Shown here one piece after another: positions 7,367-15,247 of a stretch of 64,000 nucleotides of DNA; the first letter of the stretch is position 1; the number at the start of each line of letters is the position of its first letter. A program made the translations under genes and the position numbers. The notes beneath the pieces are model-generated. The model was not told the origin of the DNA, did not search any database, and saw nothing but the letters and a program-made list of their open reading frames with translations. This DNA is from Pseudomonas corrugata (GTDB lineage Bacteria > Pseudomonadota > Gammaproteobacteria > Pseudomonadales > Pseudomonadaceae). The stretch covers positions 186,001 to 250,000 of the forward strand of contig NZ_LHVK01000015.1 of the NCBI RefSeq assembly GCF_001269905.1, written 5' to 3'.

Positions 7367-8260
7367 ATGTACGCCAGCCTCAAGTCATTCATCACCTGGC
7401 CACCATCCCGAGAAAACGCCCGCCGGTTCACACTGTTTCTGTGTACCTGCTCGACTCTCGGCTGCCTGCTGATCTATCTGTTCGCCCGTACACTGCCCTT
7501 GGGCTTGCTGATATTGAATATTGCGGCCCTGGCCTGTGTCTGGACCCAATACCAGTTGTCGCGAAAGTCCATCAAGTTCCAACCCCAGGAGTTGGCCGAC
7601 CGGCTGCTCGAAGTCCAGGAAAATGAGCGCCATCGGCTCAGTCGCGAACTGCATGACGACATCGGCCAGCTACTGACAGCGGCGAAACTGCAGAGCGAGT
7701 GGCTCAAGCGCCGAGTGCCGGATGATCTGCAAGCGCAGTGCTCGATACTCGGCGAAACCCTGGACGAAACCCTCAACAAAGTCCGCGATGTATCGGCCAT
7801 TCTCAACCCGAGGCAGTTGACCAGCCTCGGGCTTGAAGCCAGCCTGCGCGCCCACCTGCTCAAGACATTGGCCAATACCCCGGTAAAATGGAGCCTCGAC
7901 TGCCAGCAGCGCATGACGGGCATCCCGGAGGAAATGGCAGTCGCCGCTTTTCGAATCACTCAGGAAGCAGTCACCAACGTCTTGCGCCATGCCCAAGCGA
8001 ATAATCTGCTGGTACGCCTGCAGCGCCTGCCAGAAGGCCTGTTCCTGCTGATACGCGACGACGGTCATGGCTTCGCCCCCGCATCCCACCCCGCTCGCGA
8101 AGGACAACGCGGCATGGCCGGCATGTCAGAGCGAGTCGAACAGCTGGGCGGCACGCTGGAAGTCACCAGTGAAGCCGGCAAGGGCACGCATATCGAAGCC
8201 CGTTTTCCCTGGGCGCCTCGCGCCCTGGCACGGGCCAATAAAAATAAGGTTCTCCATTGA
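7367..8260 (+). CDS. NarX/DegS-type sensor histidine kinase
   Basis: About 297 residues. Two adjacent membrane helices (about 22-60, LFLCTCSTLGCLLIYLFA and LGLLILNIAALACVW) are joined by a very short loop, so there is no periplasmic sensor domain. A HisKA_3 dimerisation domain follows, with the phospho-acceptor in RHRLSRELHDDIGQ. The HATPase_c domain shows the N box (ITQEAVTNVLRHA) and G boxes (DDGHGF, GMAGM). Membrane-buried sensing is inferred. The start is uncertain: ATG 7367 lacks a clear SD, and the open frame extends 65 codons upstream with low-complexity, non-conserved-looking sequence. Its stop overlaps the TTG start of the response regulator, so the two are translationally coupled. 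Confidence 0.87.
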   Translation: MYASLKSFITWPPSRENARRFTLFLCTCSTLGCLLIYLFARTLPLGLLILNIAALACVWTQYQLSRKSIKFQPQELADRLLEVQENERHRLSRELHDDIGQLLTAAKLQSEWLKRRVPDDLQAQCSILGETLDETLNKVRDVSAILNPRQLTSLGLEASLRAHLLKTLANTPVKWSLDCQQRMTGIPEEMAVAAFRITQEAVTNVLRHAQANNLLVRLQRLPEGLFLLIRDDGHGFAPASHPAREGQRGMAGMSERVEQLGGTLEVTSEAGKGTHIEARFPWAPRALARANKNKVLH

Positions 8261-8919
8261 CTTGTAACTTGCTTCTGGTAGATGACCATTCACTGATCCG
8301 CGCCGGCGTGCGCGCACTGATCATGGACCTGCCCGACTATGCCGTCATCGGTGAAGCCAGTGACGGTACCCAACTGCTGGCGCTGGTCGAACGGCTGGAC
8401 CCCGATATAGTGCTGCTGGACATCTCCATGAAGAACACCAGCGGCCTGGACGCCCTGCGCGAGCTCAAGCGGGCACGGCCGCGCAGCAAGGTACTGATCC
8501 TGTCGATGCATACCGATCCGGCGCTGATCATGCAGGCGCTGGAATCCGGCGCCCACGGATATCTGCTCAAGGATACGACGGCCACTGAGCTGGAACACGC
8601 CCTGAACGCACTACGTAACGATGAACACTACCTGAGTCCCGCCATCGCCCATACCGTGATCAACCAGGCCCTGACCCGCACCCAGCAGAAGCATCCGCCC
8701 TCCCCTGCCCATACCCACAATCTGACGGCACGCCAGCTGGAAATACTGCGGCTGATCGTGCGAGGCAAATCCACCCGCGAAATTGCCAACGGCCTGAGCC
8801 TGAGCATCAAGACCGTGGAAACCCACCGGGCCCAGATCATGAAGCGCCTGCAGATCCACGACGTGGCCGGCCTGGTGCTTTTCGCTGTGCGTGAGCAGAT
8901 TATCAGCCTGGACGATTGA
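8257..8919 (+). CDS. NarL/FixJ-type response regulator
   Basis: 220 residues. Receiver domain at 1-120 with DD at 8-9, phospho-acceptor Asp55 (in VLLDISM), the conserved Ser/Thr, and Lys in YLLKDTT. A LuxR-type helix-turn-helix follows at about 155-215 (LTARQLEILRLIVRGKSTREIANGLSLS split over two helices, then KTVETHRAQIMKRL). It starts with TTG, preceded by AAGG and overlapping the kinase stop codon, so the kinase is the likely cognate partner. Its end overlaps the convergent lipid kinase gene by 17 bases. Target genes cannot be read from sequence; the palindrome at 6372 is a candidate own-promoter site. Confidence 0.9.
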   Translation: MTCNLLLVDDHSLIRAGVRALIMDLPDYAVIGEASDGTQLLALVERLDPDIVLLDISMKNTSGLDALRELKRARPRSKVLILSMHTDPALIMQALESGAHGYLLKDTTATELEHALNALRNDEHYLSPAIAHTVINQALTRTQQKHPPSPAHTHNLTARQLEILRLIVRGKSTREIANGLSLSIKTVETHRAQIMKRLQIHDVAGLVLFAVREQIISLDD

Positions 8920-9820
8920 GCTGCGCCGAGGCGACCAGCAAAGGCGAGTCGGGTGGCAAATGTACACGCAGCGCTTTCGGACGCACTGTGAAGCGCAGGT
9001 CATCTACCTGCAAGGGTTCGCCATCCAGATTGATATCCAGGCCCTGGGCCACCTTGATCTCCACCCATGGCAAGCGTGCACGCACGAACATGTTGTCGAT
9101 GCCCAGACCACCGGCCAGCAAGTCCTTTAGCGTGCTGACCACTTCCTGGGGGGCCGGCAGGACACTGATGTCCAGTAATCCGTCATCGACCAGTGCCTGC
9201 GGACACAATTCATGGCCTCCTCCGGCCTGCCGGCCGTTACCGATGCCCAACGCCAGCAGATCGCCCTGCCAACTGAATCCGGGCCCCTGCAATTCGCCAT
9301 AGGCCGCACTCAACTCACTGAAACGCGTGATTCCGGTAAACAGGTAAGCGGCGCCCCCCAGTACCTTCTTGAGCTCTTCGGAGGTATTCGCCGTGACCTG
9401 GCTGCCGAAACCGCCCGTGGCCATGTTGAGGAAAATCCGCCCGCCGACCTCACCCAGATCGATCGGGTGCGGTTCAACGTCCAGCAGATCCAGGGCACGA
9501 TCCGGCTCCAGCGGGACCCCGATCGCCCGGGCAAAATCATTCGCGGTGCCCAGGGGCAGCAACACCAGACTGGCATCGCCGGGCTTGAGGGCCAGCGTTT
9601 CGGCGATATCACGCAAGGTTCCATCACCGCCACCGGCAATCAGCCGCGTATAACCGGCCTCCAGCGCTTCTTCGACACACCGCCGGGCATCGCCCGCCTC
9701 CCAGGTCAACCGGACCGCCAGGTCCCAGCCTTGCTTGCGCCTGAGCATCACTGCGGCGCGAACCTCTTCGTTGAGCGCTTGCTTGCCATGCAGAATCAAT
9801 AGCGCCTTGCCCTTGCTCAT
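8903..9820 (-). CDS. yegS: YegS-type lipid (diacylglycerol-like) kinase
   Basis: 305 residues. A DAGK catalytic domain carries the nucleotide-binding GGGDGTLRDIA motif near residue 70, LPLGTANDFARAIG, and the C-terminal beta-sandwich with NMFVRARLPWVEI and DGEPLQ. E. coli YegS phosphorylates phosphatidylglycerol in vitro; the physiological substrate is unknown. The start at 9820 follows GGAGATAGGG. The gene converges on the response regulator with a 17-base overlap of the coding ends, leaving no room for a terminator between them. Confidence 0.92.
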   Translation of the reverse strand: MSKGKALLILHGKQALNEEVRAAVMLRRKQGWDLAVRLTWEAGDARRCVEEALEAGYTRLIAGGGDGTLRDIAETLALKPGDASLVLLPLGTANDFARAIGVPLEPDRALDLLDVEPHPIDLGEVGGRIFLNMATGGFGSQVTANTSEELKKVLGGAAYLFTGITRFSELSAAYGELQGPGFSWQGDLLALGIGNGRQAGGGHELCPQALVDDGLLDISVLPAPQEVVSTLKDLLAGGLGIDNMFVRARLPWVEIKVAQGLDINLDGEPLQVDDLRFTVRPKALRVHLPPDSPLLVASAQLNRPG

Positions 9821-10168
9821 CCCTATCTCCGTCGTTGGAAGGTTCCAGGGATTGGGACCGCGCATTTGGCTGAAAAAGCCCTCGCCACGTCAATTTAACC
9901 GGAAAATATCCATACCTGGTCCACGGCTAAGCCGCCAGCCGGCGCATCGGAGCGACGTTTCCGCACGCAAAGAGTTTTCTTACAAGACTTGGCGAAACAG
10001 CTCAATTGACCCTCCAGCAGTATTGAGACACCTTGGCACTCTGTTGTGCTGGACCGATAAAAAACACTTATTACACAAGGATGTGCTAACCCATGGATGG
10101 ATACGTCACGGCCCGCAGGGTACGGATCAGTGGTTCGAACAATAGTGGCCGAAGGGATGAAGCGTCCC
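9821..10168. other. Gene-free stretch upstream of the small membrane protein
   Basis: 348 bases. It must contain the yegS promoter and any promoter for the + strand gene at 10169. I see AT-richer segments near 9900 and 10060-10080 but no box pair that I would call. A TGGCACTCTGTTGTGCT run at about 10034 looks like a sigma-54 site, but its GG-GC spacing is 11 rather than 10. Confidence 0.5.
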
Positions 10169-10477
10169 ATGCATAGCCATGAATACAAGCTGTCGCCTCG
10201 ACAGTTCGCACCTCTCGGGGGCGAGCGGGCCGATGCTCAGAACGAATGCAAAAGTTGCAGCAATCCCGTTGGAGGAGTCGATTTGGAACCGCGCGTCGTT
10301 GAACTGGAAACCCACCTTAAGTACATCCGCCGAGACATGGATGAAATCCGTACCGATGTAAAGGTAATCCGACACAGACTTGCCTACTCGGCCGGCGCGG
10401 CGGCAGTGATCGTCGGCCTTATGGGCTGGATCGCGAACAGCCGTTTCGATCAACTGGTGACGCTGCTGTCGCGATAA
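10169..10477 (+). CDS. Small membrane-anchored coiled-coil protein (XhlA-like)
   Basis: About 102 residues. A short N-terminal region with a CKSC pair precedes an amphipathic coiled coil (VVELETHLKYIRRDMDEI, then RTDVKVIRHRLAYS). One transmembrane helix (AGAAAVIVGLMGWIAN) and a short tail FDQLVTLLSR follow. The coiled-coil plus C-terminal membrane helix arrangement resembles haemolysin XhlA-type phage proteins, but no phage genes surround it. The start is uncertain between ATG 10157 (SD directly abutting) and ATG 10169 (GAAGGG 12 bases before). Function unknown. Confidence 0.6.
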   Translation: MHSHEYKLSPRQFAPLGGERADAQNECKSCSNPVGGVDLEPRVVELETHLKYIRRDMDEIRTDVKVIRHRLAYSAGAAAVIVGLMGWIANSRFDQLVTLLSR

Positions 10478-10628
10478 AGCGATGGACGCAGGCATCGGAC
10501 ATCGACTTGTGCCGGAATACACCGCCTGCAGAGGTGGTGTCCCGTCGCACAAATACAGTTTATTTCCGATGGCGTCTGTTGCCGTGAAAGCTGCCGTCAA
10601 AAAGTCTGTATCTGCGAGACGGGATATA

Positions 10629-10663
10629 AGTGGCCTGTGTGGCTATTTCGTGCAGGTCACTAG
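10629..10663. repeat. Dispersed hairpin repeat, copy C
   Basis: AGTGGCCTG at 10629-10637 pairs with CAGGTCACT at 10653-10661 (8 of 9 Watson-Crick, one G-T) around a 15-base loop. The right edge contains the moeA stop codon (TAG on the minus strand, 10660-10662). Its first 24 bases match 21 of 24 bases of the copy at 51603. It may act as a transcript end for moeA, although no T-run follows. Confidence 0.55.
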
Positions 10664-11886
10664 CCCAGAAGTTCGCTCAAGGGGATGAAGCCCACTTCAT
10701 CACCCTCGACCAACGTCTGCCCCTCAAGCACCTCTACCAGTCCTTCGGCCCAGGCCGCACTGCGCAGAACCCCGGAGCTCTGATTCCGGTAGATGATTGC
10801 CCGGCCGTTTTCCATACGGCCTCGCAGGTATTCTCGCCGACTGCCTGCCTTGGACCAGACAAACCCGGCCGCCACCTTGAACTTCAGCGGCACCACCGAT
10901 TGAACGCCTTGGCGTCGCAGCAGGTAAGGCCTGGCCAGCAACGCAAAAGTCACCAGGGTCGAGGCAGGATTTCCAGGCAAGCCTATGACCGGCACGCCAC
11001 GGAAGTGCCCAACCGTCAGGGGTTTCCCGGGTTTGATGGCGAGTTTCCAGAGTGTCAGCTCTCCTTCCTCGCGTAGCACCACGCCCAGGAAATCCGCCTC
11101 CCCTACCGATACACCACCGGTAGACAGGATCAGATCAACATCCGACAGCTGGGCCAGGCGGGTCCGGGTAGTCGACAAGTCGTCCGGCAGGATACCTGCG
11201 TCAACCACTTCACAACCCAGTCGCTGCAGCCAGCCACAGAGCAGCACGCGGTTGCTGTTATAGATCTGGCCGGGGCCCAGAGGCTGACCGGGCTCGACCA
11301 GTTCATCACCGGTGGACAGGACCGCGACCCGGACCTTGCGTATCACATCCAGGGACGCGCAGCCCAGGGATGCGGCCAGCCCCAATTCGATCGGTCCCAG
11401 GCGAGTGCCGGCAGCCAGTACCTGTTCGCCAACGGTGGTTTCCTGCCCTTGGGGGCGGATGTTCTGTCCGTTGGACAAGGACTCGGTAAACCGTACTCGC
11501 TGGTCGCTTTCAACCAGGACGTTTTCCTGCATTTCCACGCAGTCGGCCCCGGCGGGAACCGGCGCTCCCGTAAAGATCCGCGCGCAGGTCCCGACAGCCA
11601 GCGGTTGCGCAGCCTGCCCGGCGAAGATCCGCTGGCTGACCGCCAGCGGTTCACCTTTCCAGTCAGCCAGCCGCAATGCATAACCGTCCATGGCGCTGTT
11701 GGGCCACGGCGGCAGATCCAGGGTCGACACCAGATCCTCCGCAAGCACCCGCCCTTGCGCCTCAGCCAGCGGCAGGCGCTCGTGCTGGGTCACCGGCGTG
11801 GCCGCGGCCATTGCCAGCAGTTGCTCCAATGCGACTTCGACAGCCATCAAAGCGCCGGTCTTGCCAGGTTTACCCACGGGATTCAC
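10660..11886 (-). CDS. moeA: Molybdopterin molybdenumtransferase MoeA
   Basis: 408 residues, normal length for MoeA, which inserts molybdenum into adenylylated molybdopterin. Seen: the N-terminal region LPPWPNSAMDGYA, the MoCF-binding domain with VAVLSTGDEL and LSTGGVSVGEADF, the GLPGNPAS loop, and a C-terminal beta domain. The GTG at 11886 is taken as the start; it overlaps the end of moaB by 17 bases. An ATG at 11847 is the alternative, and neither has a strong SD, so coupling to moaB translation is likely. Operon order is moaB-moeA, with mobA divergent, giving a compact cofactor cluster. Confidence 0.93.
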   Translation of the reverse strand: MNPVGKPGKTGALMAVEVALEQLLAMAAATPVTQHERLPLAEAQGRVLAEDLVSTLDLPPWPNSAMDGYALRLADWKGEPLAVSQRIFAGQAAQPLAVGTCARIFTGAPVPAGADCVEMQENVLVESDQRVRFTESLSNGQNIRPQGQETTVGEQVLAAGTRLGPIELGLAASLGCASLDVIRKVRVAVLSTGDELVEPGQPLGPGQIYNSNRVLLCGWLQRLGCEVVDAGILPDDLSTTRTRLAQLSDVDLILSTGGVSVGEADFLGVVLREEGELTLWKLAIKPGKPLTVGHFRGVPVIGLPGNPASTLVTFALLARPYLLRRQGVQSVVPLKFKVAAGFVWSKAGSRREYLRGRMENGRAIIYRNQSSGVLRSAAWAEGLVEVLEGQTLVEGDEVGFIPLSELLG

Positions 11887-12409
11887 AAGGAGCCGCCTGT
11901 TTCAGATGGGCCACGAAGTTGCAGGGTCGGTGCCGCGCATCCAGTTGCTCGGCGAGAATCCCGTCCCAACCGGTGCGCACCGCGTTGGTAGAGCCCGGCA
12001 AACAGCACACCAGCGTGCCATTGGCCAGGCCCGCCAGTGCTCGGGACTGAACGGTGGAGGTGCCGATGTCGGCCACGGAAATCTGCCGAAACAACTCACC
12101 GAAACCGTCGACCTGCTTGTCCAGCAGGCACGCGACCGCTTCCGGGGTGCTGTCACGTCCGGTAAAACCGGTGCCACCGGTGATCAGCACCACCTGCACT
12201 ACCTCATCGGCAATCCAGCTCGCAACTTGCGCCCGAATCTTGTACAGATCATCTTTGAGCAGGACTCGCGCCGCCAGGTTATGCCCGGCCGCACAGAGCC
12301 GATCGACGAAAACCTGCCCGGACGTGTCGGTTTCCAGGGTACGGGTATCACTGACAGTCAGCACCGCGATGTTGAGCGGCACGAAAGGTACATCAGCCTT
12401 GGCTTTCAT
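11870..12409 (-). CDS. moaB: Molybdenum cofactor biosynthesis protein B
   Basis: 179 residues, MoCF-biosynthesis fold (MogA/MoaB type). Such proteins adenylylate molybdopterin or support that step. Seen: NIAVLTVSDTRT near the N-terminus, LITGGTGFTGRDSTPEA with the nucleotide-binding GGTG loop, and LPGSTNAVRTGWD. Length and the terminal extension fit MoaB of gamma-proteobacteria rather than MogA (about 195). It is the first gene of the minus-strand pair with moeA; the 77-base gap to the divergent mobA holds both promoters. Confidence 0.92.
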   Translation of the reverse strand: MKAKADVPFVPLNIAVLTVSDTRTLETDTSGQVFVDRLCAAGHNLAARVLLKDDLYKIRAQVASWIADEVVQVVLITGGTGFTGRDSTPEAVACLLDKQVDGFGELFRQISVADIGTSTVQSRALAGLANGTLVCCLPGSTNAVRTGWDGILAEQLDARHRPCNFVAHLKQAAPCESRG

Positions 12410-12486
12410 AGCTCGTCCAGTTGTAGGGGAAACAGCCCGGTGTTATATCACAGCGCTTCATTTTTTCGCCTGTGCGGAGACACACC

Positions 12487-13083
12487 ATGACCTCGAATAC
12501 TGCCCTGCCACCCTGCTCCATCCTGCTGTTGGCCGGTGGCCGCGGACAACGCATGGGTGGGCGGGACAAAGGCCTGGTGGAATGGCAGGGCGAGCCGTTG
12601 ATCGTCCATCTCCAGCGCAAGACCCGCGCATTGAGCGATGACCTGATCATCTCCTGCAACCGCAACCCTGAACGTTATGCGCTGTATGCCGATCGATTGG
12701 TACATGACGATGAAGGCGATTATCCCGGCCCCCTGGCAGGCATCCGGGCCGGCCTAAAGGTGGCAAGGCATCCGTATCTGCTGGTGCTGCCGTGCGATGT
12801 ACCGCAGATTGATTCCGGTCTTCTCGACAGTATGCGCACGATGGCCAGCCAGCATCCCCACGTGCCGCTGATGGTGCGCCACGGCGAACATTGGGAACCG
12901 CTGCTATGCGTCATTCCACTGGCCCTGGCGGCGGCGTTCGAAGAGGCCTGGCGCGAAGGCGAACGCAGCCCCGGCCGTATCATGCGCACACTGCACGCCA
13001 TTGCATTGCAATGTCCGGCCGACGATCCCCGGCTGGCGAACCTGAACACGCCGGAACTGCTGACGCGACATAAAGGCCACTAG
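12487..13083 (+). CDS. mobA: Molybdenum cofactor guanylyltransferase MobA
   Basis: 198 residues, normal length. MobA joins GMP to molybdopterin to make the guanine dinucleotide cofactor used by DMSO-reductase-family enzymes. The N-terminal nucleotide-binding signature LLAGGRGQRMGGRDKGL is complete, followed by VHDDEGDYPGPLAGI and the LPCDVPQID metal-binding stretch. The start at 12487 follows TGCGGAGACACACC; the open frame runs five codons upstream through that SD. It is divergent from moaB. Confidence 0.94.
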   Translation: MTSNTALPPCSILLLAGGRGQRMGGRDKGLVEWQGEPLIVHLQRKTRALSDDLIISCNRNPERYALYADRLVHDDEGDYPGPLAGIRAGLKVARHPYLLVLPCDVPQIDSGLLDSMRTMASQHPHVPLMVRHGEHWEPLLCVIPLALAAAFEEAWREGERSPGRIMRTLHAIALQCPADDPRLANLNTPELLTRHKGH

Positions 13084-13087
13084 CCAG

Positions 13088-13114
13088 GAACTTGCGTGAG
13101 ATGTATACGTCTGA
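13088..13114 (+). promoter_or_regulatory. AlgU (sigma-22) type promoter for the lipoprotein gene
   Basis: GAACTT at 13088-13093, then exactly 16 bases, then TCTGA at 13110-13114. This matches the AlgU/RpoE consensus GAACTT-N16-TCTGA at every position. Transcription would start near 13121, leaving a leader of about 33 bases that holds the GGAGAAG SD. It begins 5 bases after the mobA stop. The match is observed; activity is inferred. Confidence 0.75.
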
Positions 13115-13153
13115 AGGTCAGTAACCTGAAGAATTCATTTTCGGAGAAGTACC

Positions 13154-13375
13154 ATGACACAACGGACCCTCGCCACTTTCATGCTCGCACTGGGCCTCGC
13201 CACTCTTGCCGGTTGCGCATCGCCTACAGTGATTACCTTGAATGACGGTCGCGAAATCCAGGCCGTCGACACCCCCCAGTACGATGAAGACACTGGCTTC
13301 TACGAGTTCGAACAACTGGACGGCAAGCACACCCGCGTGAACAAGGATCAGGTTCGCACCGTCAAAGATCTGTAA
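13154..13375 (+). CDS. YgdI/YgdR-type small lipoprotein
   Basis: 73 residues. The lipoprotein signal peptide ends in a LAGC lipobox (Cys21), followed by the DUF903 domain (VITLNDGREIQAVDTPQ, then FYEFEQLDGKHTRVNKDQV), a small SH3-like fold. The mature protein of about 53 residues is anchored to an envelope membrane. The residue after Cys is Ala, which in the usual rule favours the outer membrane. Function of the family is unknown; members are often under envelope stress control, in line with the AlgU-type promoter 40 bases upstream. A GGAGAAG SD precedes the ATG and an intrinsic terminator follows the stop by 27 bases, so the gene is monocistronic. Confidence 0.92.
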   Translation: MTQRTLATFMLALGLATLAGCASPTVITLNDGREIQAVDTPQYDEDTGFYEFEQLDGKHTRVNKDQVRTVKDL

Positions 13376-13401
13376 GCCCCGATGCTGCAACCCGATACAG
13401 A

Positions 13402-13432
13402 AAAGCCCGCAATGCAATATTGCGGGCTTTTT
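13402..13432 (+). terminator. Intrinsic terminator after the lipoprotein gene
   Basis: AAAGCCCGCAAT and ATTGCGGGCTTT form a 12-base-pair stem around a very short loop, followed by further T residues. With A-runs and T-runs on both sides it could also end the convergent pseudouridine synthase transcript (stop at 13455). Confidence 0.9.
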
Positions 13433-13454
13433 GATGACTGCTCGACAAGCGAAG

Positions 13455-14345
13455 CTACCACTGGAGCGTAATACCGCTTTCGAACACTCGCTCCTCCCCC
13501 GTGACCGGATCAATGAAACGCAGCCCCTGGGCCAGCAGTTTAAGGGGATTGGCGTAGTCATCCTCCACATCCCTGAGCACGTCAGGGTAGAACGGGTCGT
13601 TGCAGATACCCGCCCCCAGGGCATTCATATGAACCCGCAACTGATGCTTCTTCCCGGTGACCGGAGACAGGCCGTAGCGCCACAGCTCAGCGTTTTTTTC
13701 CAGAACCTCGATGGTCGTTTCAGTGTTCGGTTCGCCCGCTCCTTCCTGCATCCGGAAGAATGGTTCGCCATCAATCATCCGGCTTCTATGCACCCGCGGA
13801 AAGGTTAGCTGAGGCAACGCACGGGCAATGGCCTGGTAGCGTTTCTCGATCCTTCGCGTCGGGAACAATGACTGGTAAGCCGATCGGCTCTGGGGATTGG
13901 CCGAGAACAGCACCAGCCCGGCCGTGTGCCGGTCGATACGGTGCAAGGGCACCAGATGAGGATTGTCCAGCCGCCGGATCAAGCGTCGCAACAGGGTTTG
14001 CTCGACGTATTCCCCCGCCGGAGTGACAGGCAGGAAATGCGGTTTGTCCGCCACTACCAGATGTTCATCAACGTACAGGATCGACTCCACGACCGGGATC
14101 GGCTTCTCGTCGGCCACTTCACGAAAGTAATGAATGCGCAAGCCTTCACGGTATGGCAGATCAACAGGAATCGCCTTGCCCTCTGCGTCCAGCACCCGGC
14201 CCCGGGCAATGCGGTCTCGCCACTGCTCGCGGCTGATGGCACTGAAATGCTCGCACAGGCAATCCAGCACCGTCTGCCAGGAACCGGGGGGCAGGTATAA
14301 AGTGCTGGCCTGATGGTGTGCAGCGGAAAACGATGAACCGGACAT
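13455..14345 (-). CDS. RluA-family RNA pseudouridine synthase
   Basis: 296 residues. The catalytic motif is HRIDRHTAGLVLF with the nucleophilic Asp, and the later motifs KRYQAIA and SPVTGKKHQLRVHM (usual R-T-G-x-x-H-Q-I-R region) are present. The enzyme isomerises uridine to pseudouridine in rRNA or tRNA. The N-terminal region QWRDRIARGRVLDAEGKAI is an S4-like segment. It is closest to the TruC/YqcB-like or RluA-type group; the target base cannot be told. The start at 14345 follows CAAGAGTGTCCG. Confidence 0.9.
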   Translation of the reverse strand: MSGSSFSAAHHQASTLYLPPGSWQTVLDCLCEHFSAISREQWRDRIARGRVLDAEGKAIPVDLPYREGLRIHYFREVADEKPIPVVESILYVDEHLVVADKPHFLPVTPAGEYVEQTLLRRLIRRLDNPHLVPLHRIDRHTAGLVLFSANPQSRSAYQSLFPTRRIEKRYQAIARALPQLTFPRVHRSRMIDGEPFFRMQEGAGEPNTETTIEVLEKNAELWRYGLSPVTGKKHQLRVHMNALGAGICNDPFYPDVLRDVEDDYANPLKLLAQGLRFIDPVTGEERVFESGITLQW

Positions 14346-14416
14346 CGGACACTCTTGAACATTTTGCGGGGCGACATTATCCGACAGTCGCACAAGCCAG
14401 CCCAGCAATGATTACC

Positions 14417-14737
14417 TCACGCCGGAAGCGAGACAGGACGTGCCGCCGCCTCGGTGAACTCCTTCAACCAGCGCAGCACTTCCACCGCCTCCCAGCGACC
14501 CGGGTCGTACAGCGCATACAACAAGCCCTGATAGCCCACCACATCCAGTTGCTTGTGATATCCGGCACGCTGGAACAGCGCTTCGATCTCAGCGAAGCAG
14601 GTGTTGAAATGCAGCTTGTTGAACGGTGTCTTGCCTTCGGTCACCAGCCCGTCCAGGCGCAGTTCCAGGACAGCCTCGCGCACAACGTCCACGGACATCC
14701 TGTTCACGCTGTTCTTCAATTGTTCGACATTGACCAA
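14417..14737 (-). CDS. Conserved hypothetical protein, 106 residues
   Basis: Soluble, mostly helical, no signal peptide. A region NKLHFNTCFAEIEALFQRAGYHKQLDVVGYQGLLYAL could be an adaptor or regulatory fold; I do not recognise a family. The TTG at 14737 is chosen because TGGAG lies eight bases before it; the reading frame stays open far upstream into the next gene, in composition unlike protein. It lies 91 bases downstream of the glutaredoxin-like gene and 71 bases upstream of the pseudouridine synthase, all on the minus strand, so the three may form one transcript. Confidence 0.65.
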   Translation of the reverse strand: MVNVEQLKNSVNRMSVDVVREAVLELRLDGLVTEGKTPFNKLHFNTCFAEIEALFQRAGYHKQLDVVGYQGLLYALYDPGRWEAVEVLRWLKEFTEAAARPVSLPA

Positions 14738-14828
14738 GGGATGCACTCCAGATAACTGTATAGGCATACAGTAACCGAAGAGCACCATTTTCGCCAATGG
14801 CGGTATGAGGACATGACGGACGGACCGG

Positions 14829-15068
14829 TCAGCGCAGAAAGGCGGCAACCCGATCGGGGTCATCGAAAGGCCAGTCAAGTTCGGCACCGGTATCGACCCG
14901 GCGCAGCACCGGAATGCGCAGTCCATAAGCGTCGGACATCGCCTCGCTTTCCGCAATATCCACCAGTTCCACCAGCAAGCCGTGCTCAACGAAAGGCATC
15001 AACACCCCTTCGGCAACTTCGCAGAGATGACAACCCAGGGTACCGAACAGTTGGCATTCAGGAGGCAT
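14829..15068 (-). CDS. Glutaredoxin-like protein (DUF836 type)
   Basis: 79 residues, a minimal thioredoxin fold. The redox motif is LFGTLGCHLCEVAE (CxxC at about 13-16), followed by the cis-proline region YGLRIPVLRRVDTG and a short C-terminal helix. This matches the glutaredoxin 2-like DUF836 family, whose substrates are unknown. The start is uncertain: ATG 15068 or GTG 15083, neither with a good SD. It is the probable first gene of the minus-strand group ending with the pseudouridine synthase. Confidence 0.78.
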   Translation of the reverse strand: MPPECQLFGTLGCHLCEVAEGVLMPFVEHGLLVELVDIAESEAMSDAYGLRIPVLRRVDTGAELDWPFDDPDRVAAFLR

Positions 15069-15247
15069 GGCTGGTAGACCCACAAAAGATAGACGGTCAT
15101 TCTAGGCGCACCCTCGGAAACCGTCGAGCCGGGCATTCCGCATCGGCAAAACGCTGATGCAAATCACTGAACGCAAATGTCTTTTCGACAACCCTGGTCA
15201 GCTTTCCCCTTCTACGCTGTCTACCGAGCCTTGAAACGGAGTGTCCC

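Noticed and set aside
10034..10050. TGGCACTCTGTTGTGCT as a sigma-54 promoter
   Set aside because: The spacing between GG and GC is 11 bases; sigma-54 needs 10.
10127..10600. 157-codon minus-strand frame opposite the small membrane protein
   Set aside because: The + strand product has a coherent coiled coil and membrane helix; the antisense frame looks random.
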